In this document: piece after piece, positions 24,632 through 33,111 of the stretch
Numbering within the stretch: position 1 is the first letter of the stretch
Layout of the letters: every line of letters begins with the position of its first letter
Assembly (NCBI GenBank): GCA_948560265.1
Contig: CAOXTD010000001.1
Coordinates: 124,001 to 188,000, forward strand
Direction of reading: 5' to 3'
From: an uncultured Clostridia bacterium
Lineage (GTDB): Bacteria; Bacillota; Clostridia; TANB77; CAG-508
Length of the DNA stretch: 64,000 nt
Notes under the pieces: generated by a model
What the model was told of the DNA's origin: nothing
Database searches by the model: none
The model's input: the letters and a program-made list of their open reading frames with translations, nothing else
Position numbers and translations under genes: made by a program

Positions 24632-26345
24632 ATGGCAGGAAGAAAATCAAAGTATTCTTCTAATGAAAATAATACTATAAAAAATAAGATATGGTCTGTT
24701 GCATTATATATAAGGCTTTCACAAGAAGATGAAGACAATCGGCAAAGAAAAGCAAGAGAGTAATAGTGTAACAAGTCAAAAAACATTACTTAATGAATTT
24801 ATAGAAGAACATGATGATTTGATAGTTTATGATACTTATATAGATGATGGATTTACAGGAACAGATTTTAATAGACCTTCATTTCAAAGATTACTAGAAG
24901 ATATGAGAAATGGAAATATTAACTGTGTTATTGTAAAAGATTTATCAAGGCTTGGAAGAAATTATATAGAAGTTGGAAACTATATAGAGCAAGTTTTTCC
25001 ATTATTTAATATAAGATTTATTGCCATTAATGATTTTGTAGATAGTTTTAAAAATCCATCAAGCACAAATACAATATTAGTACCATTTAAAAACTTAATA
25101 AATGATGAATACTGCCGAGATACATCAATTAAGATAAGAACATCTTTAAATGGAAAAAAGAAAAAAGGAGAATTTATAGGAGCATTTCCTTCTTATGGTT
25201 ATATAAAAGATCCAAAAGATAAGCATAAGCTAATAATTGACGAAAGTGTTGCAAATATTGTAAGAAATGTATTTGATTGGAATGTAAATGAAGGATTAGG
25301 GCAAATATCAATATGCCACAGACTAAATAATTTAGGAATTTTAAATCCAACAGGACATAAGAAATTAGAATTAGGACAAAATTATAACAACTTTGGAATA
25401 CAAGATAATACATATACTTGGACACCTTCTACAGTACGAAATATTTTAAACAATGAAGTGTATATAGGCAATACTGTTCAAGGAAAAAGAAAAACAAAAA
25501 GCTATAAAGTACATAAAGTAGAAGTTGTTCCAAAAGAAGAATGGGTTAGAGTAGAAAATACTCATGAAGCAATAATAGATAAAGAAACTTTTGAAAAAGC
25601 ACAAGAACTAAGCAAAAGAGATACAAAGGTCTCTCAAAAGACAAAGGAATTATCGGTATGGGCAGGTTTTCTAAAGTGTGTAGATTGCAAAAGAGCAATG
25701 AACAAAAAAAGCAGTACCAATAAAAGTGGAAGTAAATATGAATATTATATTTGTAGTACCTATAGGAAAAAATCAAATAATTTATGCACAAAGCATTCTA
25801 TTAAAGTGGAAAACTTAGAGAAAGCTGTCTTAAAAGCTATAAATTTACATATTGATTTATTAATTGATACAGAAGAAATAGTACAACAAATAAATGAAAG
25901 TACATATCAAAATACTAAAAATGAAAATCTTGAAAATATGATAATTGCTAAACAAAGTGAAATTACTAAAATATTAAATTTTAAAAGGATGCTTTATGAA
26001 GATTGGAAGAATGAAGATATTACAAGAGAAGAATATTTAGAATATAAACAAAAATATGAAAATGACATTGAAAGGCTAAAGAGAAACATCGAAAGGTTAG
26101 AGAGCGAAAAACAAAAGTATGAAAGTCAAAGTATAAGTAGTAATGAATGGATAGAAAAATTTAAAGATAAAAAAGGAATTACAGAACTTTCAAGAGATAT
26201 AATGATGGAACTAATAGATTGTATATATGTAAAAGAAAATGGAGCTATAAAAATAAAGTTTAAATTTGAAGATGAATTTAAAAGATGCTTAGAATACATA
26301 GAAAATAACAAAGGTATATTAAAATTACAAGAAAATGTAGTGTGA
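24632..26345 (+). CDS. Large serine recombinase (needs one CGG +1 shift)
   Basis: Site-specific integrase/excisionase, 570 residues after recoding. The N-terminal resolvase domain starts WSVALYIRLSQEDEDN (catalytic serine about residue 30), continues GKEKQESNSVTSQ and has DDGFTGTDFNRPSFQRLLED and VKDLSRLGRN. A recombinase domain (~175-290) and a zinc-ribbon domain (LKCVDCKRAMNKK ... YYICSTYRK) plus C-terminal coiled coil follow, a TndX/TnpX-like layout. The plain frame stops six codons after the CGG at 24740; skipping that C restores the family sequence. It lies within the element whose ends show serine-recombinase att architecture. Confidence 0.92.
24740..24742 (+). other. CGG +1 recoding site in the recombinase
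   Basis: AAT CGG CAA in the plain frame; AAT C GGC AAA gives D-N-G-K, the usual resolvase-type sequence. It is the only GGC among the ten sites. Confidence 0.85.
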
Positions 26346-26416
26346 AAATTAGAAAGGCTTCATTTTAAATATAAAATATGATATAGTTTGACATATATAA
26401 ATAAAAGGAGAAAAAT

Positions 26417-27001
26417 ATGCAAATTAAAAAATTCAATATATTTAAAGATTTTACTAAGTTAAAGAAATTATTATTAAAAGAAGAGAGATGGAGCTTTGGT
26501 TCGTATGAAAGTAAATTAGAAAAAAGAAGATGTATGAATCTATATATTATAAGAACTCTATGTAGTAGTGATAAAGTATATGTATACAAAGATGATAATG
26601 GTTTATTAGGAATTATAGGAATAGACTATCATAAAAAGAAGGCTTTGAAAAAAGTTATATCTAATATAGCCTTGAAAACTTTTTGCTTATTTATTACAAA
26701 GAAAGAAAAAAAGGGACTATATGAATATTATTTTGGTACTGAAAATGCATATAATGGAAAGACCTATTGTGAGAGTAAAATAACACTACTAATGGTTGAT
26801 AAGGAAAAAAGAGGTTTAGGAGTAGGAAAAGAATTAATAGAATATGTAGAAAATAAATTAAGAAAGATTAGTGTTGCAAATGTAGGAGTAAATACAGATT
26901 CATGTTGTGATTATAAATTCTATGAAAAGATGAAATATGCTCGAGTATTTGAAGGTAATTTTAATGAAGATGATATATATTTTTATAAAAAAGATTTCTA
27001 A
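26417..27001 (+). CDS. GNAT-family N-acetyltransferase (element cargo)
   Basis: 194 residues, with AAAGGAG upstream. The acetyl-CoA binding region reads ITLLMVDKEKRGLGVGKELIEYVE, and the C-terminus has YKFYEKMKYARVFEG. The N-terminal region mentions no recognisable substrate signature. It closes the gene content of the element, 71 bp behind the recombinase, and is unrelated in detail to the acetyltransferase at the left end. Confidence 0.85.
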   Translation: MQIKKFNIFKDFTKLKKLLLKEERWSFGSYESKLEKRRCMNLYIIRTLCSSDKVYVYKDDNGLLGIIGIDYHKKKALKKVISNIALKTFCLFITKKEKKGLYEYYFGTENAYNGKTYCESKITLLMVDKEKRGLGVGKELIEYVENKLRKISVANVGVNTDSCCDYKFYEKMKYARVFEGNFNEDDIYFYKKDF

Positions 27002-27120
27002 GTAGAATGTACAAGTTAGAGTATATAGAAAATAATAAAGTAATTTAAGAGGATGGCTTAAGAAAAAACTTTTACTTGATTCGTTTGAAAAAATTGCATT
27101 TTATAGCCAATATTAATTTT

Positions 27121-27147
27121 GTGTTGTCAAAATTACCCAAGGAGGTG
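27121..27147 (+). other. attR: right junction of the element
   Basis: GTGTTGTCAAAATTACCC (right terminal inverted repeat) runs into the duplicated core, then back into spoVD codons GGT GTA GCA GCA. Confidence 0.88.
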
Positions 27148-27434
27148 GTGTAGCAGCACCAGTAGGAGGGCAAGTATTATCAGAGGTATTGCCATACTTA
27201 GAATTAACAAAAGATAATGAAAAAGAAGAGGATAAGAAAAAGCAAGTAGAAGTACCAAATGTAGAAGGAATGACAGTAGCAGAAGCAGCTAAAGTTTTAA
27301 AAGAAGTGAATTTAGATTATCAAATAGAAAATGAGCCAGAGGGGTTAGATAAAACGACAGCAATAGTAAAGGAACAATTACCAAAGAAAGGCATTACAAT
27401 ATATGAGGGGACAAAAATTTTATTGAAGATATAG
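27138..27434 (+). CDS. spoVD: SpoVD 3' part with PASTA domain, separated by the element
   Basis: Reads QGGGVAAPVGGQVLSEVLPYLEL, the end of the transpeptidase domain, then a linker and one complete PASTA domain (VPNVEGMTVAEAAKVLKE ... IVKEQLPKKG). It has no credible start codon or ribosome binding site of its own, so it is probably expressed only after excision joins it in frame to 20179-22063. The TTG at 27189 is a poor start. Confidence 0.88.
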   Translation, partial: QGGGVAAPVGGQVLSEVLPYLELTKDNEKEEDKKKQVEVPNVEGMTVAEAAKVLKEVNLDYQIENEPEGLDKTTAIVKEQLPKKGITIYEGTKILLKI

Positions 27435-27482
27435 AAGAAAAAAATGCATACTATAATAAATTTAAGTAAATTTCAATAAAGT

Positions 27483-27512
27483 TTGCGTTATAAAATAAAT
27501 GTATGATATAAT
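27483..27512 (+). promoter_or_regulatory. SigA-type promoter for murE
   Basis: TTGCGT, 18-bp spacer, TATAAT. It would let murE and later genes be expressed independently of the interrupted spoVD. Confidence 0.65.
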
Positions 27513-27596
27513 ACAAATGAAAAAATGAGATAAATAATAAGGAAAAGAAAAAAAGGCAACACAAGACAGAAATTTTAAAGAATAGGAGCGAGAAGA

Positions 27597-29070
27597 ATGG
27601 AATTAACGAATATTTTATCTGGTTTAGAAGGCTTAAAGGTAAAAGGAAGTCTTGAAGTAGAAGTAGGTCAAATACGAAATAGCTCAAGTGAAATTAAAGA
27701 AGGAGATATGTTCGTAGCAATTGACGGATTTGAAACAGATGGACATAGGTATATACCAGAAGCAATTGCAAAAGGAGCAAAGGTCATTATGGCTCAAGCT
27801 GATAAAGTAACCAAAGAAATGGTAAAGGGATTACCAGAAGATGTTACCTTTATTTTAGCGCCAGATACAAGATATGCTATTGCGATATGTGCTTGTAATT
27901 TCTATCAAAATCCTTCTCGCAAACTAAAATTAATTGGTGTTACAGGTACAAAAGGAAAGACAACAACCACTTTTATGATTAAGTCCTTATTAGAAAAACA
28001 AGGATTTAAAGTGGGATTAATTGGTACTATTTGTACGTATATTGGAGATAAAAATTTAGGAGATAATGATAGAACAACACCAGAAGCATTAGAATTACAA
28101 GAACTTTTAAGCAAAATGGTAAAAGCAAAATGTGATTATGTTGTTATGGAGGTTTCTTCTCAAAGTTTAAAGCTAGGAAGAGTAGATGGTTGTAATTTTG
28201 AAATAGGAATATTTACTAACTTTTCAAAAGACCATATTAGTCCTAAAGAACATCCGAGCATGGAGGACTATTTTGAATCCAAAGTAAAGTTATTTAAAAT
28301 GTGTAAATATGGTTATATTAATTCAGATGATATTTATGCCAACAAATTACCAGGCTTAGTGCCAAGCTGTGAATTTAAAACATATGGAATTGATAACCCA
28401 GCTAATTTGATTGCAAAAGATATTACAGTTACAAATGCTTATGTGGATTTTAAAGCAAAATTAGGAGATAAAAATCAAAGAGTAAAAACTGATATTCCAG
28501 GAAGATTTAGCGTATATAACTCATTAGCAGCAATTAGTGTAGCTTTAAAATATGGAGTTTCAGCAGAAAATATTCAAGAAGCATTATTGAATGTACGTGT
28601 TCCAGGTAGAAGCGAGTTAGTGGATAATGATAAGGAAATCACAATAATGATAGATTATGCTCATTCACCAGAAAGTTTGGAAAGTATATTAACAACTGTG
28701 CAAGAATATACACAAGGTGATGTCATTTGTGTATTTGGTTGTGGGGGAGATAGAGATACACGGAAAACGCCCGATTATGGGAGAAATTGCAGGAGTAAAA
28801 GCAGATTATACAATTATCACTTCAGATAACCCAAGAACAGAAGAACCTGCCAAAATTGTAGAGCAAATAGAAGCAGGAATAAAAAAGACTAAAGGAAAAT
28901 ATGAATGTATTGTAGATAGAAAAGAAGCAATTAAAAAAGCAATCGAAATGGCACATAAAAGAGATATGGTTATTATTGCAGGTAAAGGGCATGAATTAAC
29001 GCAAGAAATAAAGGGAAAGAAATATCCATTTGATGAGAGAGAAATTGTCAAGGAGATATTAGAAAAATAA
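27597..29070 (+). CDS. murE: UDP-N-acetylmuramyl-tripeptide synthetase MurE (needs one CGG +1 shift)
   Basis: Cytoplasmic Mur ligase adding the third stem-peptide residue to UDP-MurNAc-dipeptide. It shows a MurE-type N-terminal domain (DSRxxxGDMFVAI-like SSEIKEGDMFVAIDGFETDG), the ATP loop GVTGTKGKTTT and DYAHSPESLE. The plain frame breaks at CGG 28761 and stops 22 codons later. Skipping that C restores GCGGDRDT-GKRPIMGEIA and continues to 29070 (TSDNPRTEEP, the third-residue selectivity region). Full length is 490 aa, normal for the family. DNPR is the motif of diaminopimelate-adding enzymes. Confidence 0.94.
28761..28763 (+). other. CGG +1 recoding site in murE
   Basis: ACA CGG AAA in the plain frame; ACA C GGA AAA CGC restores the invariant D-R-D-x-G-K-R-P motif. 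Confidence 0.9.
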
Positions 29071-29074
29071 ATTT

Positions 29075-29131
29075 AGGGGGGACATATCTTATCCTTAAAG
29101 AAATGACCCTAGGGAAAGATGTGTCCCCCAT
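29075..29131. repeat. REP-like hairpin between murE and mraY
   Basis: 14-bp arms GGGGGACATATCTT (29077-29090) and AAGATGTGTCCCCC (29116-29129) with one G-T pair. GGGGACACAYCTT also appears at about 58538, in a separate intergenic region, which suggests a dispersed REP-like family. No T-run follows, so it is not an obvious terminator. Confidence 0.7.
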
Positions 29132-29150
29132 AGTAAACTCAGGAGGAAAA

Positions 29151-30140
29151 ATGGAAACACAAACAAAAATTGTTCTACTTTCATTTGCAATTAGTGTTGT
29201 TATTGCACTTATTATTATTCCTATTTTGAAAAAGCTAAAAGTAGGGCAAATAGAAAGAAGAGAAGGTCCTCAGTCACATTTAAAAAAGCAAGGAACACCT
29301 ACTATGGGTGGAATTATCATGATTATTACTATTTTAGTTTTTGGTATTTTCATGGTATGGAATTATATGAGAAGTTCTAGCCAAGATGAAGTAACTATAG
29401 GCAAGAATTTAATTCCACTTATTAGTGTTACAGTAGGTTTTGGTATTATTGGATTGATTGATGACTTAAAAAAACTAATTGGAAAAAATACAGATGGATT
29501 AAAGCCAGCTTATAAGATGTTGGGGCTATTAATTGTAGCTGTAGGGTTCACTTTATATTTAACGCAGATTCTTCATATAGGTACTGACATTTATATTCCA
29601 TTTGTAAAAACATATTTTAACTTACCAATTTGGATTTATATTCCATTTGCAGTGGTAGTACTTCTTGCTACTACCAATGCAGTTAATTTGACAGATGGTA
29701 TTGATGGCTTATCTACTAGTGTTACAACCATTATCCTTACTTGTTTGACTGTAATTGGTATTATTTTTGGAATAAAAGAAATTACTATCTTTGGTAGTAT
29801 TTTAATAGGAAGTTGTTTAGCATTTTTAGTCTTCAACTTGCACCCAGCAAAAGTTATGATGGGAGATACTGGTTCTCTTCTATTAGGTGGAGCAATTGCA
29901 AGTATTGCATTATACTTAAAAATGCCATTATTACTCATTATTATTGCATTAGTTCCAGTTGTTGAAACACTTTCTGTTATGATACAAGTAAAACACTTTA
30001 AAAAAACAGGAGAGAGAATTTTTAAAATGGCTCCTATTCACCATCATTTTGAATTATCAGGTTGGAAAGAGAACAAGATCGTTTCTATATTTAGTCTTAT
30101 CACATTAGTTTGTTGTATTATAGGGCTAATAGCAATTTAA
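29151..30140 (+). CDS. mraY: Phospho-N-acetylmuramoyl-pentapeptide transferase MraY
   Basis: Integral membrane enzyme making lipid I from UDP-MurNAc-pentapeptide. Ten hydrophobic segments; motifs GPQSHLKKQGTPTMGG, GLIDDLKK, TNAVNLTDGIDGL, MMGDTGSLLLGG and the APIHHHFELSGW histidine cluster. ATG 29151 is chosen for AGGAGG immediately upstream; the longer frame from 29103 would cross the hairpin. 329 aa, usual size. Confidence 0.97.
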   Translation: METQTKIVLLSFAISVVIALIIIPILKKLKVGQIERREGPQSHLKKQGTPTMGGIIMIITILVFGIFMVWNYMRSSSQDEVTIGKNLIPLISVTVGFGIIGLIDDLKKLIGKNTDGLKPAYKMLGLLIVAVGFTLYLTQILHIGTDIYIPFVKTYFNLPIWIYIPFAVVVLLATTNAVNLTDGIDGLSTSVTTIILTCLTVIGIIFGIKEITIFGSILIGSCLAFLVFNLHPAKVMMGDTGSLLLGGAIASIALYLKMPLLLIIIALVPVVETLSVMIQVKHFKKTGERIFKMAPIHHHFELSGWKENKIVSIFSLITLVCCIIGLIAI

Positions 30141-30239
30141 GTTAGCCGTGCGAAACGTTAGTGAGCTACGGATAACTTATGCAATTGAGCGAAGCGAAAT
30201 TGTAAACCTTAATAAAACCAGAAAGGATGTTAGCTAATT
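30141..30239. repeat. Intergenic hairpin sequence between mraY and ftsW
   Basis: About 100 bp, richer in GC than its surroundings, with imperfect dyads: a GTTAGCCGT ... ACGGATAAC pair and CAATT/AATTG around GAGCGAAGCGA. It resembles dispersed non-coding repeats of clostridial genomes; no gene. AAAGGATG before ftsW serves as ribosome binding site. Confidence 0.45.
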
Positions 30240-31398
30240 ATGCCAACAAAAGCAAAAAAAACTTCTAAATTTATGAACAATCCTTTTGACTTTATTCTTT
30301 GTATTGTCGTGTTTATTTTGCTTGCTCTAGGAATTGTTATGGTATTGTCAGCTTCAGCGCCATCTGCTTTAGCAGAAGGAGGAGAAAGCTATGAATATGC
30401 AGGAAAGCAATTACTTTTTGCTATTTTAGGGCTAGCTGCAATGTTTTTCATTTCTAAAATAGATTATCGTTTTTATAAGAAATTTTATTGGGTAATTTAT
30501 GGCGTTTCAGTAGGAATTTTGCTATTGGTTCTAATTCCAGGAATAAAGGTTTCAGCTGGTGGTGCAACTAGGTGGGTTGCTATTCCAGGGCTAGGACAAT
30601 TTCAGCCATCAGAGTTTACGAAAATTGGTCTAATTATTTTCTTTGCAGGTTATCTATCAGACCATAAAAATGAAATGAAAGATTTTTGGAAAGGGTTTGT
30701 TAGGCCTTTTGCCTTTATTGTGCCACCAATTGCTATTTTATATTTTGTACAAAATCACTTAAGTGCTTCCTTAATTATCGGAATGATTACTTGTGTTATG
30801 ATGATTATTGCAGGTGCTAGAATGCTTCATTTTATCTGTGCAGGTTTAGCAGGAGGAGGAGCAATGGGTGCTTATTTGCTATACAAAATTAATTCAGGGG
30901 GAGGAGAAGATAGTTTCCGTATTAATAGAATTATCTCTTTCTTAGACCCATGGGCAGATGCTACAGATACAGGTTGGCAAGTAGTTCAAAGCTTGTATGC
31001 TATTGGATCTGGAGGTTTATTCGGAACGGGACTTGGTGGCAGTAAGCAGAAATATTTATATATTTCTGAACCTCAAAATGACTTTATCTTTTCGATTATA
31101 GCAGAAGAATTAGGATTTGTAGGCTGTAGTATTATTATTGCGTTATTTGCTATTTTTATCTGGAGAGGTATTTTAATCGCTATGAAAGCACCAGACACGT
31201 TTGGAGGATTACTTGCAGTAGGAATTACTAGCTTGGTGGCAATTCAAGTTATTCTAAATATTGCTGTAGTAACTTCTTCTATGCCAAATACTGGTATTCC
31301 ATTACCATTCTTTAGTTATGGTGGTACAGCTTTATTTATTTTATTATCTAGTGTACGGTATTTTACTGAATATTTCGCGAGCGGGTCAAAAAGCTTAA
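30240..31398 (+). CDS. ftsW: FtsW/SpoVE-type lipid II polymerase (SEDS; needs one CGG +1 shift)
   Basis: Polytopic SEDS glycosyltransferase, working with a class B PBP. Motifs: MVLSASAPS, KIDYRFYKK, GATRWV, QPSEFTKIGLIIF, SLYAIGSGGLFGTGLGGSKQK, PQNDFIFSIIAEELGF, and NTGIPLPFFSYGGTALF. After SSV the plain frame enters CGG (31356) and gives an unrelated tail up to 31427. Skipping the C yields GILLNISRAGQKA and a TAA at 31398; GILLNISR is the conserved FtsW/SpoVE ending. This site causes no early stop, so an ordinary annotation would miss it. 385 aa. FtsW and SpoVE cannot be separated by sequence alone; the place before murG suits SpoVE. Confidence 0.93.
31356..31358 (+). other. CGG +1 recoding site in ftsW/spoVE
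   Basis: GTA CGG TAT in the plain frame; GTA C GGT ATT TTA CTG gives the expected V-G-I-L-L-N-I-S-R. Confidence 0.88.
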
Positions 31399-31423
31399 AA
31401 TATACAGAAAGGAAAGTTAGAGA

Positions 31424-32554
31424 ATGAAAGTAATCATAGCAGCAGCAGGGACAGGGGGACATATTAATCCTGGGATTGCAATAGCGAATAAAATAAAAGA
31501 GAAAGAGCCAGACTCAGAGATTATTTTTATAGGAACAAATCGAGGTTTAGAAAATGATTTAGTGCCAAGAGCAGGATATAGTCTAAAAACAATTCAAGCA
31601 TATGGATTTAATCGTAAGATTTCTTTAGATAATTTTAAGAAGATGTATAAAACTTTCCGTTCTATTGGTGAAGCAAAAAAGATAATACAAGAGTTTCAGC
31701 CAGATATCGTTATTGGGACAGGTGGATATATATGTGTACCAGTGGGAATGGCCGCAAAAAAGGCCAAAATTCCAATTGTACTACATGAAAGCAATGCGTT
31801 TCCCGGAATTGCAATTAAAATGTTGTCAAAAAAAGCAGATACTATTTTGCTAGGCTTTGAAGATGCTAGAAAGCGTATTCCAAATGCCAAGAAAATTGTT
31901 GTAACAGGAACACCAACTAAGGTGAAATACATAGAAGTTTCTAATAGCCAGAGGATACAATTAATTAAGCAGCTTGGATTACAAGTAGATTTGCCAATTG
32001 CTTTGTGTTTTGGAGGGAGTCAAGGAGCGCAAAGTATTAATGAAAGCTTAGTGCAAATTATTAAACAACAGAAGAATAGTAACTATCAAATTATTTGGGC
32101 AGCAGGACCTGCACAATATGAACAAGTAAAAGAGAAATTAATAGAATGCCAAATGGAAATAGAACATTTAGAAAAAGTGAAAATAGTACCATATATCTAT
32201 AATATGGAAGAAATTATGAATATTGTCGATTTAGTAGTATGCAGAAGTGGTGCTATGACAATTACAGAAATTTCTAATGTAGGAAAGCCTGCTATATTTA
32301 TACCATTTCCATTTGCAACAGAAAATCATCAAGAATACAATGCGAAGGTATTAGAAAAAGTTGACGCTGCAAGAATTATTTTAGATAAAAACCTAACTGC
32401 TGATTTATTGAATGATATGATTGAAAATATGGTAAGTGACGCAGAAAAATTAAAGAGAATGGGGAAAAATGCAAAAAATATTTCTATTGAAAATGTGGAA
32501 GAAAAAATTTACCAAGAGATTGAAACACTAGCATTTCCAGAATTTAGGAAATAA
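31424..32554 (+). CDS. murG: UDP-N-acetylglucosamine transferase MurG
   Basis: Peripheral membrane glycosyltransferase that makes lipid II from lipid I. Motifs GTGGHINPGIAIA, GTNRGLENDLVPRAG, GTGGYICVPVGMAA, HESNAFPG, FGGSQGAQSINE and CRSGAMTITEI with the ENHQEYNA sugar-nucleotide site. 376 aa, typical. With the ftsW frame corrected, 25 bp separate the two genes and hold an AAGGAAAG binding site; otherwise they would overlap by ATGA. Confidence 0.97.
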   Translation: MKVIIAAAGTGGHINPGIAIANKIKEKEPDSEIIFIGTNRGLENDLVPRAGYSLKTIQAYGFNRKISLDNFKKMYKTFRSIGEAKKIIQEFQPDIVIGTGGYICVPVGMAAKKAKIPIVLHESNAFPGIAIKMLSKKADTILLGFEDARKRIPNAKKIVVTGTPTKVKYIEVSNSQRIQLIKQLGLQVDLPIALCFGGSQGAQSINESLVQIIKQQKNSNYQIIWAAGPAQYEQVKEKLIECQMEIEHLEKVKIVPYIYNMEEIMNIVDLVVCRSGAMTITEISNVGKPAIFIPFPFATENHQEYNAKVLEKVDAARIILDKNLTADLLNDMIENMVSDAEKLKRMGKNAKNISIENVEEKIYQEIETLAFPEFRK

Positions 32555-32560
32555 AAAAAA

Positions 32561-32624
32561 TGTCGAAACTGTCAAAAAAGGTCATACGAAAACACTTGCA
32601 AAGATTATAGGTCTGTTGTATAAT
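32561..32624 (+). promoter_or_regulatory. SigA-type promoter with a perfect Spo0A box
   Basis: TGTCGAA (32561-32567) is a consensus 0A box; GTCATACGAAA follows; then TTGCAA (32596-32601), 17-bp spacer, TATAAT (32619-32624). The layout and several identical segments match 4173-4227. Confidence 0.7.
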
Positions 32625-32661
32625 TGTCCCTGTGCGAAAGAAAAGGGAGGTGTAAGAAACT

Positions 32662-32976
32662 TTGGAAAAATCGGTTGAAGTGTATGGTAGTGTATCAATT
32701 TGTGACTGTATCACAAAAGGAGTAACAGAAGAATTTCCAATTAATCTAGAGTATTACAAAATACATACTTGTATGCCAAAAAATGTCGAAAAACCATATG
32801 GAATAGGCATTTTAAAAACACATGAAGATACAAAAGAAAGTTGTATGGAAAAGAGTGAATTCAGTCATATTTTTAGCCAAGAGCAAGAAGCAGAGAAAAT
32901 GCTACAGCTGTTGATTGAAAATAAAGTTACACCAGTAGCTTTAAGAGATGTTCTAGAAGATTTTGCATCAATATAA
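32662..32976 (+). CDS. DUF6514-like small clostridial protein
   Basis: 104 residues. TTG at 32662 is the start, because GGGAGGTG lies 9 nt upstream and no ATG is suitable. The closing segment, LLIENKVTPVALRDVLEDF, fits the DUF6514 family of ~100-residue clostridial proteins. Function unknown. It has its own promoter with a consensus Spo0A box and its own terminator, so it may respond to sporulation entry. Confidence 0.7.
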   Translation: MEKSVEVYGSVSICDCITKGVTEEFPINLEYYKIHTCMPKNVEKPYGIGILKTHEDTKESCMEKSEFSHIFSQEQEAEKMLQLLIENKVTPVALRDVLEDFASI

Positions 32977-32987
32977 AATGAGTAGAT

Positions 32988-33019
32988 AAATAGCATCTAT
33001 AAACAGATGCTATTTTTTT
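32988..33019 (+). terminator. Intrinsic terminator after the DUF6514-like gene
   Basis: AAATAGCATCT / AGATGCTATTT perfect 11-bp stem with ATAAAC loop and T tract. Confidence 0.9.
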
Positions 33020-33043
33020 CTTATGACTTTATATAAAAATTAC

Positions 33044-33072
33044 TTGCAAAATGAATCAAATTAGTCTATGAT
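33044..33072 (+). promoter_or_regulatory. SigA-type promoter for topA
   Basis: TTGCAA, 17-bp spacer, TATGAT. Confidence 0.6.
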
Positions 33073-33111
33073 ACTATAATAGTAAAAGGCAAAAATTTAA
33101 GGAGAATACAA

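Larger units (their letters stand above)
22054..27147 (+). mobile_element. 5.08-kb serine-recombinase element inserted in spoVD (skin-like)
   Basis: The 11-bp core CCAAGGAGGTG occurs at 22054-22064 and 27137-27147, and both copies are in the same spoVD codon phase. Inside the cores, the element ends carry an 18-bp inverted repeat (22068-22085 and 27121-27138; 17 of 18 pairs). Joining the ends gives a ~48-bp dyad attP with the core at its centre, as expected for large serine recombinases. Cargo: two acetyltransferases, a DUF3990/DUF3791-type gene trio, a structured RNA candidate and the recombinase. The element is more AT-rich than its flanks. Excision would rebuild an uninterrupted spoVD frame. 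Confidence 0.9.

Noticed and set aside
24729..26345. Recombinase starting at the internal ATG 24729
   Set aside because: It would lack the catalytic serine and beta-1 strand found upstream in the other frame (YIRLS), and AAAGGAGG is placed before 24632.
27189..27434. A free-standing PASTA protein
   Set aside because: It has no ribosome binding site or good start, and the sequence before it continues the PBP transpeptidase domain up to the attR junction.
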